A program made the position numbers and the translations under genes. From NCBI RefSeq assembly GCF_000002075.1, contig NW_004797773.1, forward strand, positions 268,845 through 332,844: a DNA stretch of 64,000 bases. Direction: 5' to 3'. Below, piece by piece: positions 1 through 10,814 of this stretch (its first letter is position 1; every line of letters starts with the position of its first letter). The notes beneath the pieces were generated by a model. That model saw nothing but the letters and a program-made list of their open reading frames with translations. It was not told the DNA's origin and did not search any database. The DNA comes from Aplysia californica. Taxonomy: Eukaryota; Mollusca; Gastropoda; Aplysiida; Aplysiidae.

Positions 1-1242
1 TTACAGGGGGTGGGGGGTGGTGGGTGCGAAAAATTTTCAGACAATCTGGTTGAGGCTCACATGCAGGTCTAGTAGTAAGATCGGGGTGCTTGGCTCATAC
101 TGGTGACGACTCTCTTTTCCCAATTATTGGATCTTCCTGTGTGCACTCGCACGCTGTCTCCCACGTCAGGTTCTGGATGACTCTTTGTGTGTCGGTCGTA
201 GTGTTTCTTCTGCTCTATTTTTCTTTGCTGAAGCAGGTTTGGAGCATGAACAGGTAACTGTGGTTTTAAAATCTTGGGATCCGTTGGGACTAGATCTTTC
301 AATTTTCTGCCCATGAGCAGCTGGGCTGGAGAGTACGGCAAACCTGTGATGGGAGTGTTTCTGTATCCGACTAGAGCTATGTTAAGATCAGATCCTTCCT
401 CTGTACATTTCCTGAACAGTGTTTTGACAATGTTGACGAAACGTTCACTTTGGCCATTTGACTGCGGATACCTCGGACTTGATGTTTTGATTTCGAAGTT
501 CCAGCTTGTTGCAAATTCTTTCATCTTGTAGCTGGAGAAAGGCATGTTGTCAGCGAAGAGTACTTGTGGTATCCCATTTCTTCCAAAATTTGGTTTTAAG
601 GACCTGATCACCGACTGTGCTGTTTTGTTGTTCACGTATGCTACTTCAGGATACTTTGAATAATAATCCACCACAAGAAGGTATGATTTTCCCTTAAATT
701 AAAAAATGTCTGCTCCTAGTTTGACCCAAGGGATAGATGGCAGATTGTGAGGAATCATCGATTCCTTACCATTTCGTGGTTGATTGCTAGCGCATATATC
801 ACATTTCTTCGTCTTTTCTTCAATGTCAGTACATATTCTTAGCCAATAGATGCTCTCTCTGGCTCTGGCCTTACTTTTATCGATGCCAAGGTGACTTGTG
901 TGCAGTTTGGTTAATATTTCTTCCCTCATGGTTTCAGGTATGACCATTCTGTTATTGAAGAACAAAATTCCATTTTCCTCATGCATGTCATGTCTGAGTT
1001 TGTAGTTGTGTCTTTCTGTCATTGACATATTTTTCTGTTGAGGCCATGAGTCATTTTTCACCCATTGTAAGACATCTTTCAGTATCTTGTCAGACTTGGT
1101 TTCTTTTTGGATTTCTTTGAGTTTCTCTGTTATGGCAGGCATTGTGGCTGTCGTACAGTGTACTCTCAGTATTTCCTCCAGGGGAATTTCGTGTCTCTCT
1201 TGATGTGTTAATGGTGGTGAGGCTCTTCTCAATGTGTCAGCC

Positions 1243-2195
1243 AGGGGCGAAGCGTCTATATAATCAAATAATCACTGCTTCCCTTTCTAATTTTGAAACA
1301 TTGTCGCTGTCAAATTCATCCTTAAACGTAAACCTCATAAATTAAATGTAAAAAGACGTTCGTAACCAACAACGAACAGTATGCCTAACATTCAAAACGG
1401 TTTCACGGCCACAGAAATAGCCTCCTCACCCCTCTCGGACCACTCCATACGCAGTCGCAAGCTTTGATTAAGTAAGCTTAAAGTGAGGCTGGAATAGAGT
1501 TGAAGGGAACATGTGCATGGCAGTCAAAGCTGTTTCCTTGCCACATATACCCTGTTCACCCCTTTGGGGCCACAGTTAAAATCAATCACAAGCCCTGATT
1601 AAGTAAGCTAACTAACACTGGTCGAGTCTACCTCACAAATGTGAGGGGAACTAACTCTTAATAATCTCTTGACTGCTGCTTGTGCTTGTTTTTTTTCCTC
1701 GACTTTTTACCGTCCTATAATCAGATCGTGACCTCGATTATGACACCAGCTCCTGGCCGCGAAAGGCTAACAAAAACAGCCAAATGTGAAATTTAAAAAA
1801 TAATAATTGTCATGTTCTACCAAAGAGTTAGACTCACTGGTAGATCTATAACATATAGATCTAGTACTGACATCTCTGCTTCTTTGCTTTGTTTATGTAT
1901 TCACATCTAAAGTTAAGTTTAATTTTAGTGGGAACTGATATTTAATAAGATACTTTCCCGATTATTTTGGCGGTTGAACATACAATATGAATTCCGGATT
2001 TGTTTTCATTCACAACTCAGAGTCGCCGCCTCGAGTAAGATTCTTGTGTGATATCTACAGGCCATATCTGGTCCCATTTCACTTTGATTACCCTGTCAAA
2101 CAAGTCAGCCTTCGCCCCTGGTGTCAGCAATGTATAGCTGAGATCCGGGTTTGTACTGAACATCCAGTTTGTAATCGGAGTAGTCGTAAGATCAT
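1243..2195. other. Unidentified insertion inside the Gypsy fossil
   Basis: This stretch lies between the RNase H and integrase parts of the fossil and has no recognisable coding content. It contains two diverged copies, near 1420-1470 and 1555-1610, of a roughly 50-base sequence ending in GATTAAGTAAGCT. Edges are approximate. It may be part of another repeat; I could not name the family. Confidence 0.4.
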
Positions 2196-2251
2196 CAGTT
2201 GGGATTCTTGGCGAAGCTTGGTGCAATGGTTTTCTCAAGATCGTCTCTAAT

Positions 2252-2403
2252 AGGGAAGGACTTCTGTAACGAGCGACCACTCCATCACACACAATAAAGA
2301 AGAGGCCTAACCCAAACCCAAACCCTAACCCTACGCTAGATTTACCCCTAGCCCTCAATTCTGCTCTGTCTCATAGTGGTCGCTTCTTACGGAAGTCCTC
2401 CCT
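2252..2403. repeat. 152-base MITE with 30-base inverted termini
   Basis: The left end AGGGAAGGACTTC and right end GAAGTCCTCCCT are inverted repeats; the match continues for about 30 bases per side (…GCGACCACT against AGTGGTCGC…). The pentamer CTAAT flanks both sides (2247-2251 and 2404-2408), as a target-site duplication would. The middle holds degenerate telomere-like CCCTAA/CCCAAA repeats. It interrupts the Gypsy fossil and is therefore younger than it. Confidence 0.75.
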
Positions 2404-3076
2404 CTAATGGTTTGTAATCACTGATCACCAGTACTTCTCTTCCAAAAATGAATTGGTGGAATTGTTCTGCAGCAAACACTATCGCTAGGAGCTCACGCTC
2501 AATGTTTGCATAGCTTACTTCTGTCTCTGTCAAAGATCTTGATGAATATGCGATCGGTTGGTTGTCCTGGAGCAAGCATGCCCCTAGTCCCTTTGTTGAA
2601 GAATCGCACTTGATTGTCCCTGGCTTCTTTGAGTCAAACAGTTTCAGTACAGGATTTTGGCTCAATATTAATTCTCTTAGTTTGTTCACTGCTTCTGTGT
2701 TTTCAGGGTACCAATGTCTTGGCACATCTTTCTTTAGCAGTATCTCAGTGGGCTTGTTATGGTAGACATATTCGGGATGAATGGGCTCAGGAAATGTACC
2801 TTCCCAAGTAGTCTTTTTGACTCTAGTTTTATCTTCTGGTAGTGGCATTTCACTTATGGCTCTGACCTTTGCAGGGTCTGGTTTTATACCATCCTGGGAA
2901 ATTATTCTTCCCATGTACTTCACTTCTGATTTTCTAAGTTGTGATTTTTTTGCATTAAAATGCACATTGCTTTCTCTTGCTCTGTAAAGCACTTTGCGCA
3001 TGATCTTGTCATGTTCTTCATCGGTTTTGGCTACTATTAAAGTGTCATCAGCCAAACAATGCACTTGCCACGGGAT

Positions 3077-3951
3077 TGGTCAGATTTGCGGTCTGGCCCA
3101 AGCTGTACTGTGTCATTTACGTAGCTAGGTCGCTGCTGAAACTAAAGTTTGTCAGATTTGAAAGTTTCCTTTCCAGGTGAAATGATCCATTTCCCTCTCA
3201 CACTCACATTATACTGAATTTTGTATTAAATTAGGCTGCATCATATCATTTATTTGTTTCTCTATGTTCAAGTTCAAGAATATGTTTTTCTTCATTGATG
3301 AAATTGTTTGCCAAATTTAAAGAAGTTCTGAGGCAATTTTTAAAGAAATTTTCTTTCAGTGCTTAAATGGTCAGATTTGCGGTCTGGCCCAAGCTGTACT
3401 GTGTCATTTACGTAGCTAGGTCGCTGCTGAAACTAAAGTTTGTCAGATTTGAAAGTTTCCTTTCCAGGTGAAATGATCCATTTCCCTCTCACACTCACAT
3501 TATACTGAATTTTGTATTAAATTAGGCTGCATCATATCATTTATTTGTTTCTCTATGTTCAAGTTCAAGAATATGTTTTTCTTCATTGATGAAATTGTTT
3601 GCCAAATTTAAAGAAGTTCTGAGGCAATTTTTAAAGAAATTTTCTTTCAGTGCTTAAATGGTCAGATTTGCGGTCTGGCCCAAGCTGTACTGTGTCATTT
3701 ACGTAGCTAGGTCGCTGCTGAAACTAAAGTTTGTCAGATTTGAAAGTTTCCTTTCCAGGTGAAATGATCCATTTCCCTCTCACACTCACATTATACTGAA
3801 TTTTGTATTAAATTAGGCTGCATCATATCATTTATTTGTTTCTCTATGTTCAAGTTCAAGAATATGTTTTTCTTCATTGATGAAATTGTTTGCCAAATTT
3901 AAAGAAGTTCTGAGGCAATTTTTAAAGAAATTTTCTTTCAGTGCTTAAATG
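3077..3951. repeat. Perfect 3-copy tandem repeat, 291-base unit
   Basis: The unit starting GGTCAGATTTGCGGTCTGG begins at 3078, 3369 and 3660, giving a constant period of 291. By eye the three copies are identical, including the end CAGTGCTTAAATG. No coding frame or known element is recognised in the unit. Identity implies either very recent tandem duplication or an assembly artefact. Confidence 0.9.
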
Positions 3952-6619
3952 TTTTTCTTTACCCTTCTTATTTTAAAGTACTCTACTTTCATTCAAGTCG
4001 AAGGTCTTAAACTATTCTCAGTAGCTTGTGTACGAGCCCTTTAAAAAAAATTGCTCTAGTTAGCAAGCTGGTGTGGTGCAGTTAGTTTCTTTCTTGGCAG
4101 TCATGCTGAAGTTAAGTTCACGTTAAGGTGGTGGTGCCATTTTCTTTTTCTCAATGAAAAAATGCAACGTCAGCCCTATCTGTCCCCGTCGTTTTATGCA
4201 AGAAAAATTTTGAAATTATGCCAACTGAGCCCAAAAATGTGAAATTATGTGATTCTGTTAATTTTAACAAAGAATGATAAAGGAAAATAATCAGAAATTA
4301 TGCAAAAAATGATCAAATTATGCGGGATGCATAAAACCAAGGGGACAGCCCAATGCTCTCTCTTGGAAATGACCTGTTATGTGTGTAATAGCTTTTGATA
4401 AGGTGTTTCACTTCAACAATTAGAAGATGAAAAGAATTTGAATATTTTGCCTTGCTCTGCCAATGTTTTTGCATGATTAACCTGGTGCTGGGCTAAATCT
4501 TTTACGAGGTAGCATACATACATGTATATCTGCTGTTAGGTGCATGACCATTCAAGCTCTGTGCTGCAATGACGAATGAAAGATAGACTTGCACGTAATT
4601 GCAGATGTTTTACTGTGATATTTTCTTTGCTTGCATTACAGTTTTTGTTTTTTTATTTGAGCAATATATGTATATAATTATACACCTATATCTGTATACA
4701 TGTGTGTGTGTGTGTGTATGTGTGTGTGTTATTAAGCAGTGAGAGTAAAGAAAGAAATAATATGATTTTAGGATGGGAAAATCATACTATGTATTACTTG
4801 CTGGATCACTGATGACTCTTGTAATTTATGAACTCTGGAGTCAATACTTGATGTGTACAGGAATAGATTTTGAATTGAGACTGAGAGAGAAAGAAAGAAA
4901 AAAGAGAGAGAGCGAGAGAGAGAAGGTATAAAAGACTTCATCATTTGTACAAAGTACCAAAATCAAGATGCTGTAATTGCTTTCAGATATGTGCTTGACA
5001 ATGAGATAAATGGTAGACTTGGAGAAAATGAAATTTTGTTACTGATTTTCTTTTCTAGTATTTCGAAGGATTCGTCTTTTTAAGTTTTGAGCATTTTGTG
5101 TTTTATATGAATACGATTGGAACTTTCTAAAAAGTTTTAGTACTTCAAAGAGCATAGGGGTATATATATGAGGGATAAGTTTTGAGTAAATGAGTTTTAA
5201 AAATTTCCCATAACGAGGTTGCCAAAACGATGAATTGAAAGATGTATCATTGGTTTATCTTTGACTTTGGCTAAGATGCCCATGAACTCTGGGTCTCTCT
5301 TGTAAGGCCATAAGGTTCCCTTTTATCTGATATTATTACACTAGGGGGTTCACGCGAAAATTAATGTCTATCTGCAGGACCAAACGATTTCAGATTTGAG
5401 GGAAATTTGTTTTGACTTCCAAATAATTGTTGAAAAAATAGAAAAGTATTTGTGCAAAATCATGTTGATTTTAGATTTTGAAATGGTTTACTTTTCCTTA
5501 TTCTGATAAAACCTTGTTTGAAATTCTTGATCTATTTTTACTGATCTCTCAAAATAACTTTCTGGTGGGCTTTCACAGAGCCACACTCACATTTTTGTTT
5601 TCTTTTTATACTGTGTGCCGTTGAATATTTCTCTGCCCTGAAGTTTTGAAAGTGGAACATTCCTGGATGCATTGCTGAGGAATTGAATGAGAAATACAAC
5701 TTATTATTGGAATCTGGGTTTATTTATAATATACACCATTCCTTATCCACTGCCATTTCTTCATGAAGATGCATTTTGTCAACAACAAAAAATGCTTTAT
5801 GCTTGGAGTCTTGCAAGTTGAGTTTTTCTTTGGTGAGTTGGTTCTAACAGATCAGAAACTCAAACTGAAATTTTCAATCTCAGTTGTTACTTTGCAATTT
5901 TAATTTGCAGCATTGTGTTTAAACGTTTTGAACAATGATGTAATTTTATTTTTTGCTGTGTTAAAATTTAAGCTGTTTCAACTTTTGCCTCTTTGATTTT
6001 AATTTTTTTTTCAATTAAAAAAATTTAATGAAAATGTTCAAGCCTTTATTTTTTATAACAACACATCTACCTTGTCATTAGCCTCATTTGCCTCCTGATA
6101 CGCCATCACCACAGGTCGTAAAATATAGACCAATACAGAATAAACTCTATTGTATGTTGTGACGCAGCAGTGCCTTCTACTACTACATATATAATATACT
6201 CTTACTTTTTCCCCTTTGAAACATGTGGGCATTCAGTTCTATCAGAAGGACAATTTTTTAGTAAGATACATCTCCCCTCCATCCATCTTGTCTATACATC
6301 GACATTTTTTTCTTGACAGATCTCCTAGTGTAAAAATTTTAAAAATTCTCTTTTGCTTGTAAAGTCAAAAAATTTTGGCTGCCCATCGTCAATTGTTGGC
6401 CTGCAACTAATCCAATTTGTTGATGTGAGTTGCACCCTTATCATCTCAAAATAAAATATGAAAACGAGGTGGTTTGTGTTGGAACTATGTGTGCTTGGCT
6501 GTCTTTGTATGATTGATAGGTGTTTTCGTGGTCACTGTGTATGGCAGGCACTTGTATATATTTAATAAGAAGCTCCATGCCAAATTAATTCTCAAGTGAC
6601 CACCAACAAGCACATGTAT
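3952..6619. other. Gene-free AT-rich stretch
   Basis: No ORF of note, splice-linked exon or RNA gene was found. Contents seen: one small MITE (4180-4348), a TG microsatellite near 4698-4730 and a GA-rich tract near 4878-4924. The remainder is unique-looking AT-rich sequence. Confidence 0.6.
4180..4348. repeat. MITE, CTGTCCCCG termini, 6-base target duplication
   Basis: The element starts CTGTCCCCGTCGTTTTATGC and ends GCATAAAACC…GGGGACAG, an inverted pair. Flanks are CCCTAT and CCCAAT, a 6-base duplication with one mismatch. The interior repeats the motif AAATTATG(C). A close relative lies at 45695-45861, and a larger element with similar ends at 58688-60330. Confidence 0.75.
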
Positions 6620-6799
6620 CTCTCTTGACGTATCTCCCTGTTTCTGTCTAGTCTTTCTCCCACTCTCTCAGTTTTGTCTCCATCTGTGTGTGTCTAGTCT
6701 CTCTCCCTCTGCTCTGTCAAGTCTTGAAGTCTTGACCCTCCATTAGCTCAGTAGGTATCATGCTGGACAATGGAGCGGATGGCCTCAGATTTTCCCGGA

Positions 6800-7240
6800 A
6801 AATGTCTCTTGACATACTTTGACATGGGAGAGTCTAGCTCCTGACAGACCCATCTGGAGAGCAGCAGTCACTGTGGGCAGTAAATCATATGAAGCTTCAC
6901 AAATAAGACATGTTGAAACTAACGAAGAAACTCGCATGATGCTCACATCCACAAGTGGTAGTGGAGCTTTTAAATATATATTTCAAACTGGCAAACTTTT
7001 CTTTACCTGAAGTAGAAGTGGTCTCATTGGCCACAGCAGAAGCCACATGTCATTTTAACCTTTAACTTTAATTCTTCAAATTCCTCTATTTCGCTGGAGA
7101 AATATTTTCCTCTTCGGATGTATTGATCACCATCAGACATTGACAGACAAGCTTTTATTATTGGCTTCGATTCAAATCCTAGACTGGGCGTTCCTGAACT
7201 GGGGTCGTTTTGTAGAGTTTTCGAGGCTCTCAACCATTTT
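6800..7240 (+). mobile_element. LINE 3' end (C-terminal ORF2 remnant)
   Basis: The plus frame gives WESLAPDRPIWRAAV, typical of the end of a non-LTR retrotransposon ORF2, followed downstream in a broken frame by SGLIGHSRSH, the usual C-terminal zinc-finger tail of such LINEs. Related fragments occur at 47020-47190 and 54205-54550, so this is a multi-copy 5'-truncated family. Possible A-box and B-box pieces of a tRNA-like SINE lie on either side (near 6745 and 7305), suggesting insertion into a SINE. Confidence 0.7.
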
Positions 7241-7783
7241 TGCTCGGTTCTATTGGAGACTGATGTTAAATTCAGAGGTCCCGCCTCTGAAATAACCTGG
7301 GTTGATAGGGTTCAACTCCTACACTTACTTTTTTACTGTCTAGTCTCTCTCTCTATCTCGGTCTAACCTTCCTCCCACTTTCTCTCTCTCTCATTCCCTG
7401 CTCTGTTTCTTTCTCCTCTCGGTCTAGTCTTTCTCCATTTTTCTCAGTCTAGTTTTGCCCTCTATCTCGATTTAGTTTAGGCCTCTGTGTGTGTTCTCTC
7501 TCTCTCTCTCAGTCCAGTCTCTCTCCCTCTAGCTCTCTCTTCCCCTCACTCTCTGAATATTCTCTCTCCCTCTAAATATCTCTGTTTAGTTTCTCTCCCT
7601 CTATTTCCATCTGTATGTCAATCCAATGACTATTTGTGTGTACGTCCGTGTATATAAGTGTATACGTGTCTGTGGTCGGTGTGTTGACGTGTGTGTGCAA
7701 TGTACAATCTATTTACCATGCTACAGAAAATTACTCTTTGTGAAGACCTTATCTTAGTCTCTCTCCCTCTCTCTGTCTCCAGT

Positions 7784-7969
7784 GGGTGGTTGACGGGTGC
7801 TCTGGTGTGGTTTGTTTCTTCTTTCCTGTCAAAGATCTATCGTCCTTATCTCCCCTTTTTCTTTTTTATGTTTGTTACTCTCTTGTAACACCTCTAATCT
7901 TCTGGCGCTCATATGACCTTTTATGCAGTTGCGAGTGCTGTAAAACCTCTACTAAAACTAAAGCTCTCT
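7784..7969 (+). repeat. SINE-like repeat, CATATGACC…ACTAAAACTAAA family
   Basis: A roughly 185-base dispersed repeat running from GGTTGACGGGTGCTCTGG to TGTAAAACCTCTACTAAAAC. It is the only plus-oriented copy; minus-oriented copies occur at 12080, 46198, 57150/58118, 58383, 60660, 61983 and 63517. The 3' tail is shared with the RNase-H LINE at 14050-14640, which suggests that LINE mobilised it. Confidence 0.75.
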
Positions 7970-7989
7970 CTGTCTAGTCTTTCTCCCCT

Positions 7990-10814
7990 AATCCTATCGG
8001 ATAACTCTGTTTGGTGGAGGACCTTGTTCGTAACAAACCTTACAACTTAAAACCTCACATTTTTTTAAGGGGCGTTAAACCTGTACATGTACCTTGCCTT
8101 ACACATACACACAGCACAAGCACTACCTTTTACCTCAACATGACACAGACCACTGCAACCATAAACTAACCCTGGCTGTCAGGGAGCTGGGGGAAGGAGA
8201 TTAACTTTCAGTGGGTGCATATCCTTGCATGTTCCACTTGTTCTACCCTCCCCTCCCGCATGATTTTTTGAGTAGCAGATTTCCTTAAATAGATTGGGTA
8301 CAATACTTTCAATTATTAATTTCTTCTCACTCCACTCCCAGACTAGCTATAATTTATTGCTTCAATTATCATCTCTGTAAAAGGACACTGATAAGCACAG
8401 TCTAGCATGAGCATAACAAAATTTACAGGATGTTAAAATCGTAAACGAAATTCACTACAATTTACGTACATGTTTTAAATACAAAGAATATTATAGACAC
8501 GCAATGGGCCCCACCTGGATTTCAGCTACAGCAGGCTGAGTCCGTTCTCTCATAATATATTTAGTAGACCCGAGTTCAATTACCATGTGTAGATAATTTT
8601 TAACGGGTATCCTCATCCCAGATAGGTCCTGACTTGCATAATTATTATTTTATTTTTTCAATCAAAATTAAAATTTAGCAAAATTTGGGGGTAAAGTCCA
8701 AAAGAAAACAAAGACCAGATTATTTATTGATGCATTATCATTTATTCTTTGTATTACAGCACCAACTACCTTTTCCAAATTCTAATTCTTGCAAATCACA
8801 CGAATCATGGTCTATTAATCATGTATGCATCCTTGATCAAGGTCAATATATCAGAAAATATAAGATTTTTTTTTACCTTGTCATGTACATGAAAAAAACC
8901 TGCTAATAGGGCAATAAAGAAATCTACCCCTTCACATTACCTTGACTTTTCTCTCAAGCTTTTCAAATGAAACAGCAAGAAATGAAGATGGGAAAACAAA
9001 TACCTCATCAATAAACCTAATAACTTTGCACCATTTCAGAACATTATCTTTGAAAAAAATATTTCTACAAGAAAATGAAAGAGGACTAGACAAAAAGTTT
9101 TAAAAAAGATGAATAAAATGAGAAAAAGTCAATAGGCCACATTTAAAATAAAAATTTAAAAGAATTTTCAATGGCATTGGTACAGTTTTCTACAATGAGA
9201 CAAAATGTTAATCAACTTAAATTAAATGTCATACAAGCACTAGACAGGTAATACATTTTTACTGTCATACTAGATATAAACAGATCATCATAACAAACGA
9301 TGAATCCTTGACCCTCTGTCAAAAAAAAGTAGCTGCTAATTTACATCATACATATTCACGATGAGTGTTCCATGTCTTACTGTCTAGACTCAAAAAAATC
9401 TATCTGAAGACTTAGCACTTCCCTTTGTGGTAGATCTATGTGTGAGGAAGAAGGTAGGGTAAGAAATATGCAGGAATGATACACCAAAAAGAATATCACA
9501 CTGTTTTTCAACCTCATTGACAAACAGGCTGTTTTCAACTCAAACAACCACTCAATATCACAGACATTCAAATGAACATCTTTCCACAGCAAGTATTCAT
9601 ATATTCCGATTCAAAGAATTTACTGTAAACCTTTTTTTTTGGGGGGGGGGTGGGGGGGAACACATTTAATTTGTGATTTTTGCAATTTTAAAAGAAATTT
9701 GCAAATTCATGTCAGTCTTGAAATGTTAAAAGCAACTGCATAGGAAAATGTGATACTAGGCGACTCAGATCGCTAATTCAAAACATTTGTGAAAAAAAGA
9801 AATGAGCAAAATGTGAAAAAAGAGTAGAGCATGCAGTGAAAAAAAATACTGTGCAAATATATGCTGTTGTGTGAGCCCTGTCCCCTAGGTAATTTGGACA
9901 AAATACCCCTGAGTTTCCTCATGTTGACTGATAGATTTGTACTAGTACCACCACACACAGACAGGCAGTCAGCGCCCAGAAATGTACAGATATCGCATGC
10001 TCAGGTGTGTACTCAGGTCCGTTGGGTTAACATTGCTCTGGGGAATTAGATATTTCATCAAGTCTACTACAACCCTCAGTATAATTAATATAGGCTACAT
10101 ATCTGTCACAGGTATTTCCAGAACTCATGGAAGAAAATATCATTGGAGAAACTCTGATCAAAGTCACTGACACTGAACACAACATGAACAATCTAGAAAT
10201 GCATGTGTTTGTTTTTTCTTTATTACCTCAGCAACTGAGTGATTGTGGAATATTGAAACCACAGACTCCCTGAAATAAGAAAAAAAAATATCCTCAACCA
10301 GCTTCAGTACACCCAAAGTCTATAGGCAACTTGACCCTGTAATGTTTAATAAATCATTTACTTGAGGCTCCAAAATGATCTTATTTCAGGAGAAGGCCGA
10401 CATGGCATACTCTAACCACCGACCGCAGGAAATGGTGATGTTGAGAAGAATGCCCTTTTCTCTCTCTTAGAGAAAATGCCAGTTTCCTGGAAAATAGGTA
10501 CAAAATATATCAATCACGATCTAATGAAAATTCACATCAGGGTAGCTTGAAATTGAGAGCGGCCAAAAAAACCCAACCAAAACCCCAAAACTTGTTCTCA
10601 AAGTCCCCAAAACAAGGAAGACATCAAAATACTAACACTTTAGTACGATGACGTCTCACAAATCCAGTTTGCTTTACAAGTAATATGCTCATGATAGAAT
10701 TCAATAAGATTTCTGTACATTGTGACATCATTTGTATAACAAATTTTAACAAACTTGTATCAAACATAAGTATTTGCAGTATTAAGTCAAGGTAACGGAA
10801 TAGAAACGTTACCA
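7990..10814. other. Gene-free stretch downstream of the EPSTI1-like gene
   Basis: No credible coding sequence. A poly-G tract lies near 9638-9657. The right part (about 10200-10814) is probably 3' UTR of the minus-strand EPSTI1-like gene: an AATAAA on the minus strand lies at 10219-10224, about 590 bases past the stop codon. The rest looks unique and AT-rich. Confidence 0.5.

Larger units (their letters stand above)
1..3064 (-). mobile_element. Ty3/Gypsy-type LTR retrotransposon pol fossil
   Basis: Minus-strand reading recovers, in pol order, reverse transcriptase/RNase H sequence (about 2387-3064), the zinc-binding N-terminal part of an integrase (about 699-1232) and an integrase core (about 69-674, with a PQSNGQSER block typical of Ty3/Gypsy integrases). 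No gag and no LTRs are seen; the element runs off the left edge and stops on the right at a tandem repeat. It is clearly broken, with several breaks, and at least two other sequences are inserted in it (about 1243-2195 and 2252-2403). It is an old fossil, not a working element. Confidence 0.85.
6620..7985. repeat. Degenerate pyrimidine-rich minisatellite, interrupted
   Basis: Units resembling GTCTAGTCTCTCTCCCTCT recur at 6640-6725, 7335-7620, 7750-7782 and 7968-7988. The array is split by a LINE 3' fragment (about 6800-7240) and by a SINE (7784-7969); repeat units sit directly on both sides of the SINE, so it inserted into the array. No gene is present. Confidence 0.6.

Noticed and set aside
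2017-2358. 113-codon minus ORF as a gene
   Set aside because: It spans the 152-base MITE and fossil sequence and is a composite of repeats.
6733-6800. Possible tRNA gene (TAGCTCAGTAGGTAT)
   Set aside because: Only an A-box-like half is present before LINE sequence begins; no matching arms were found.
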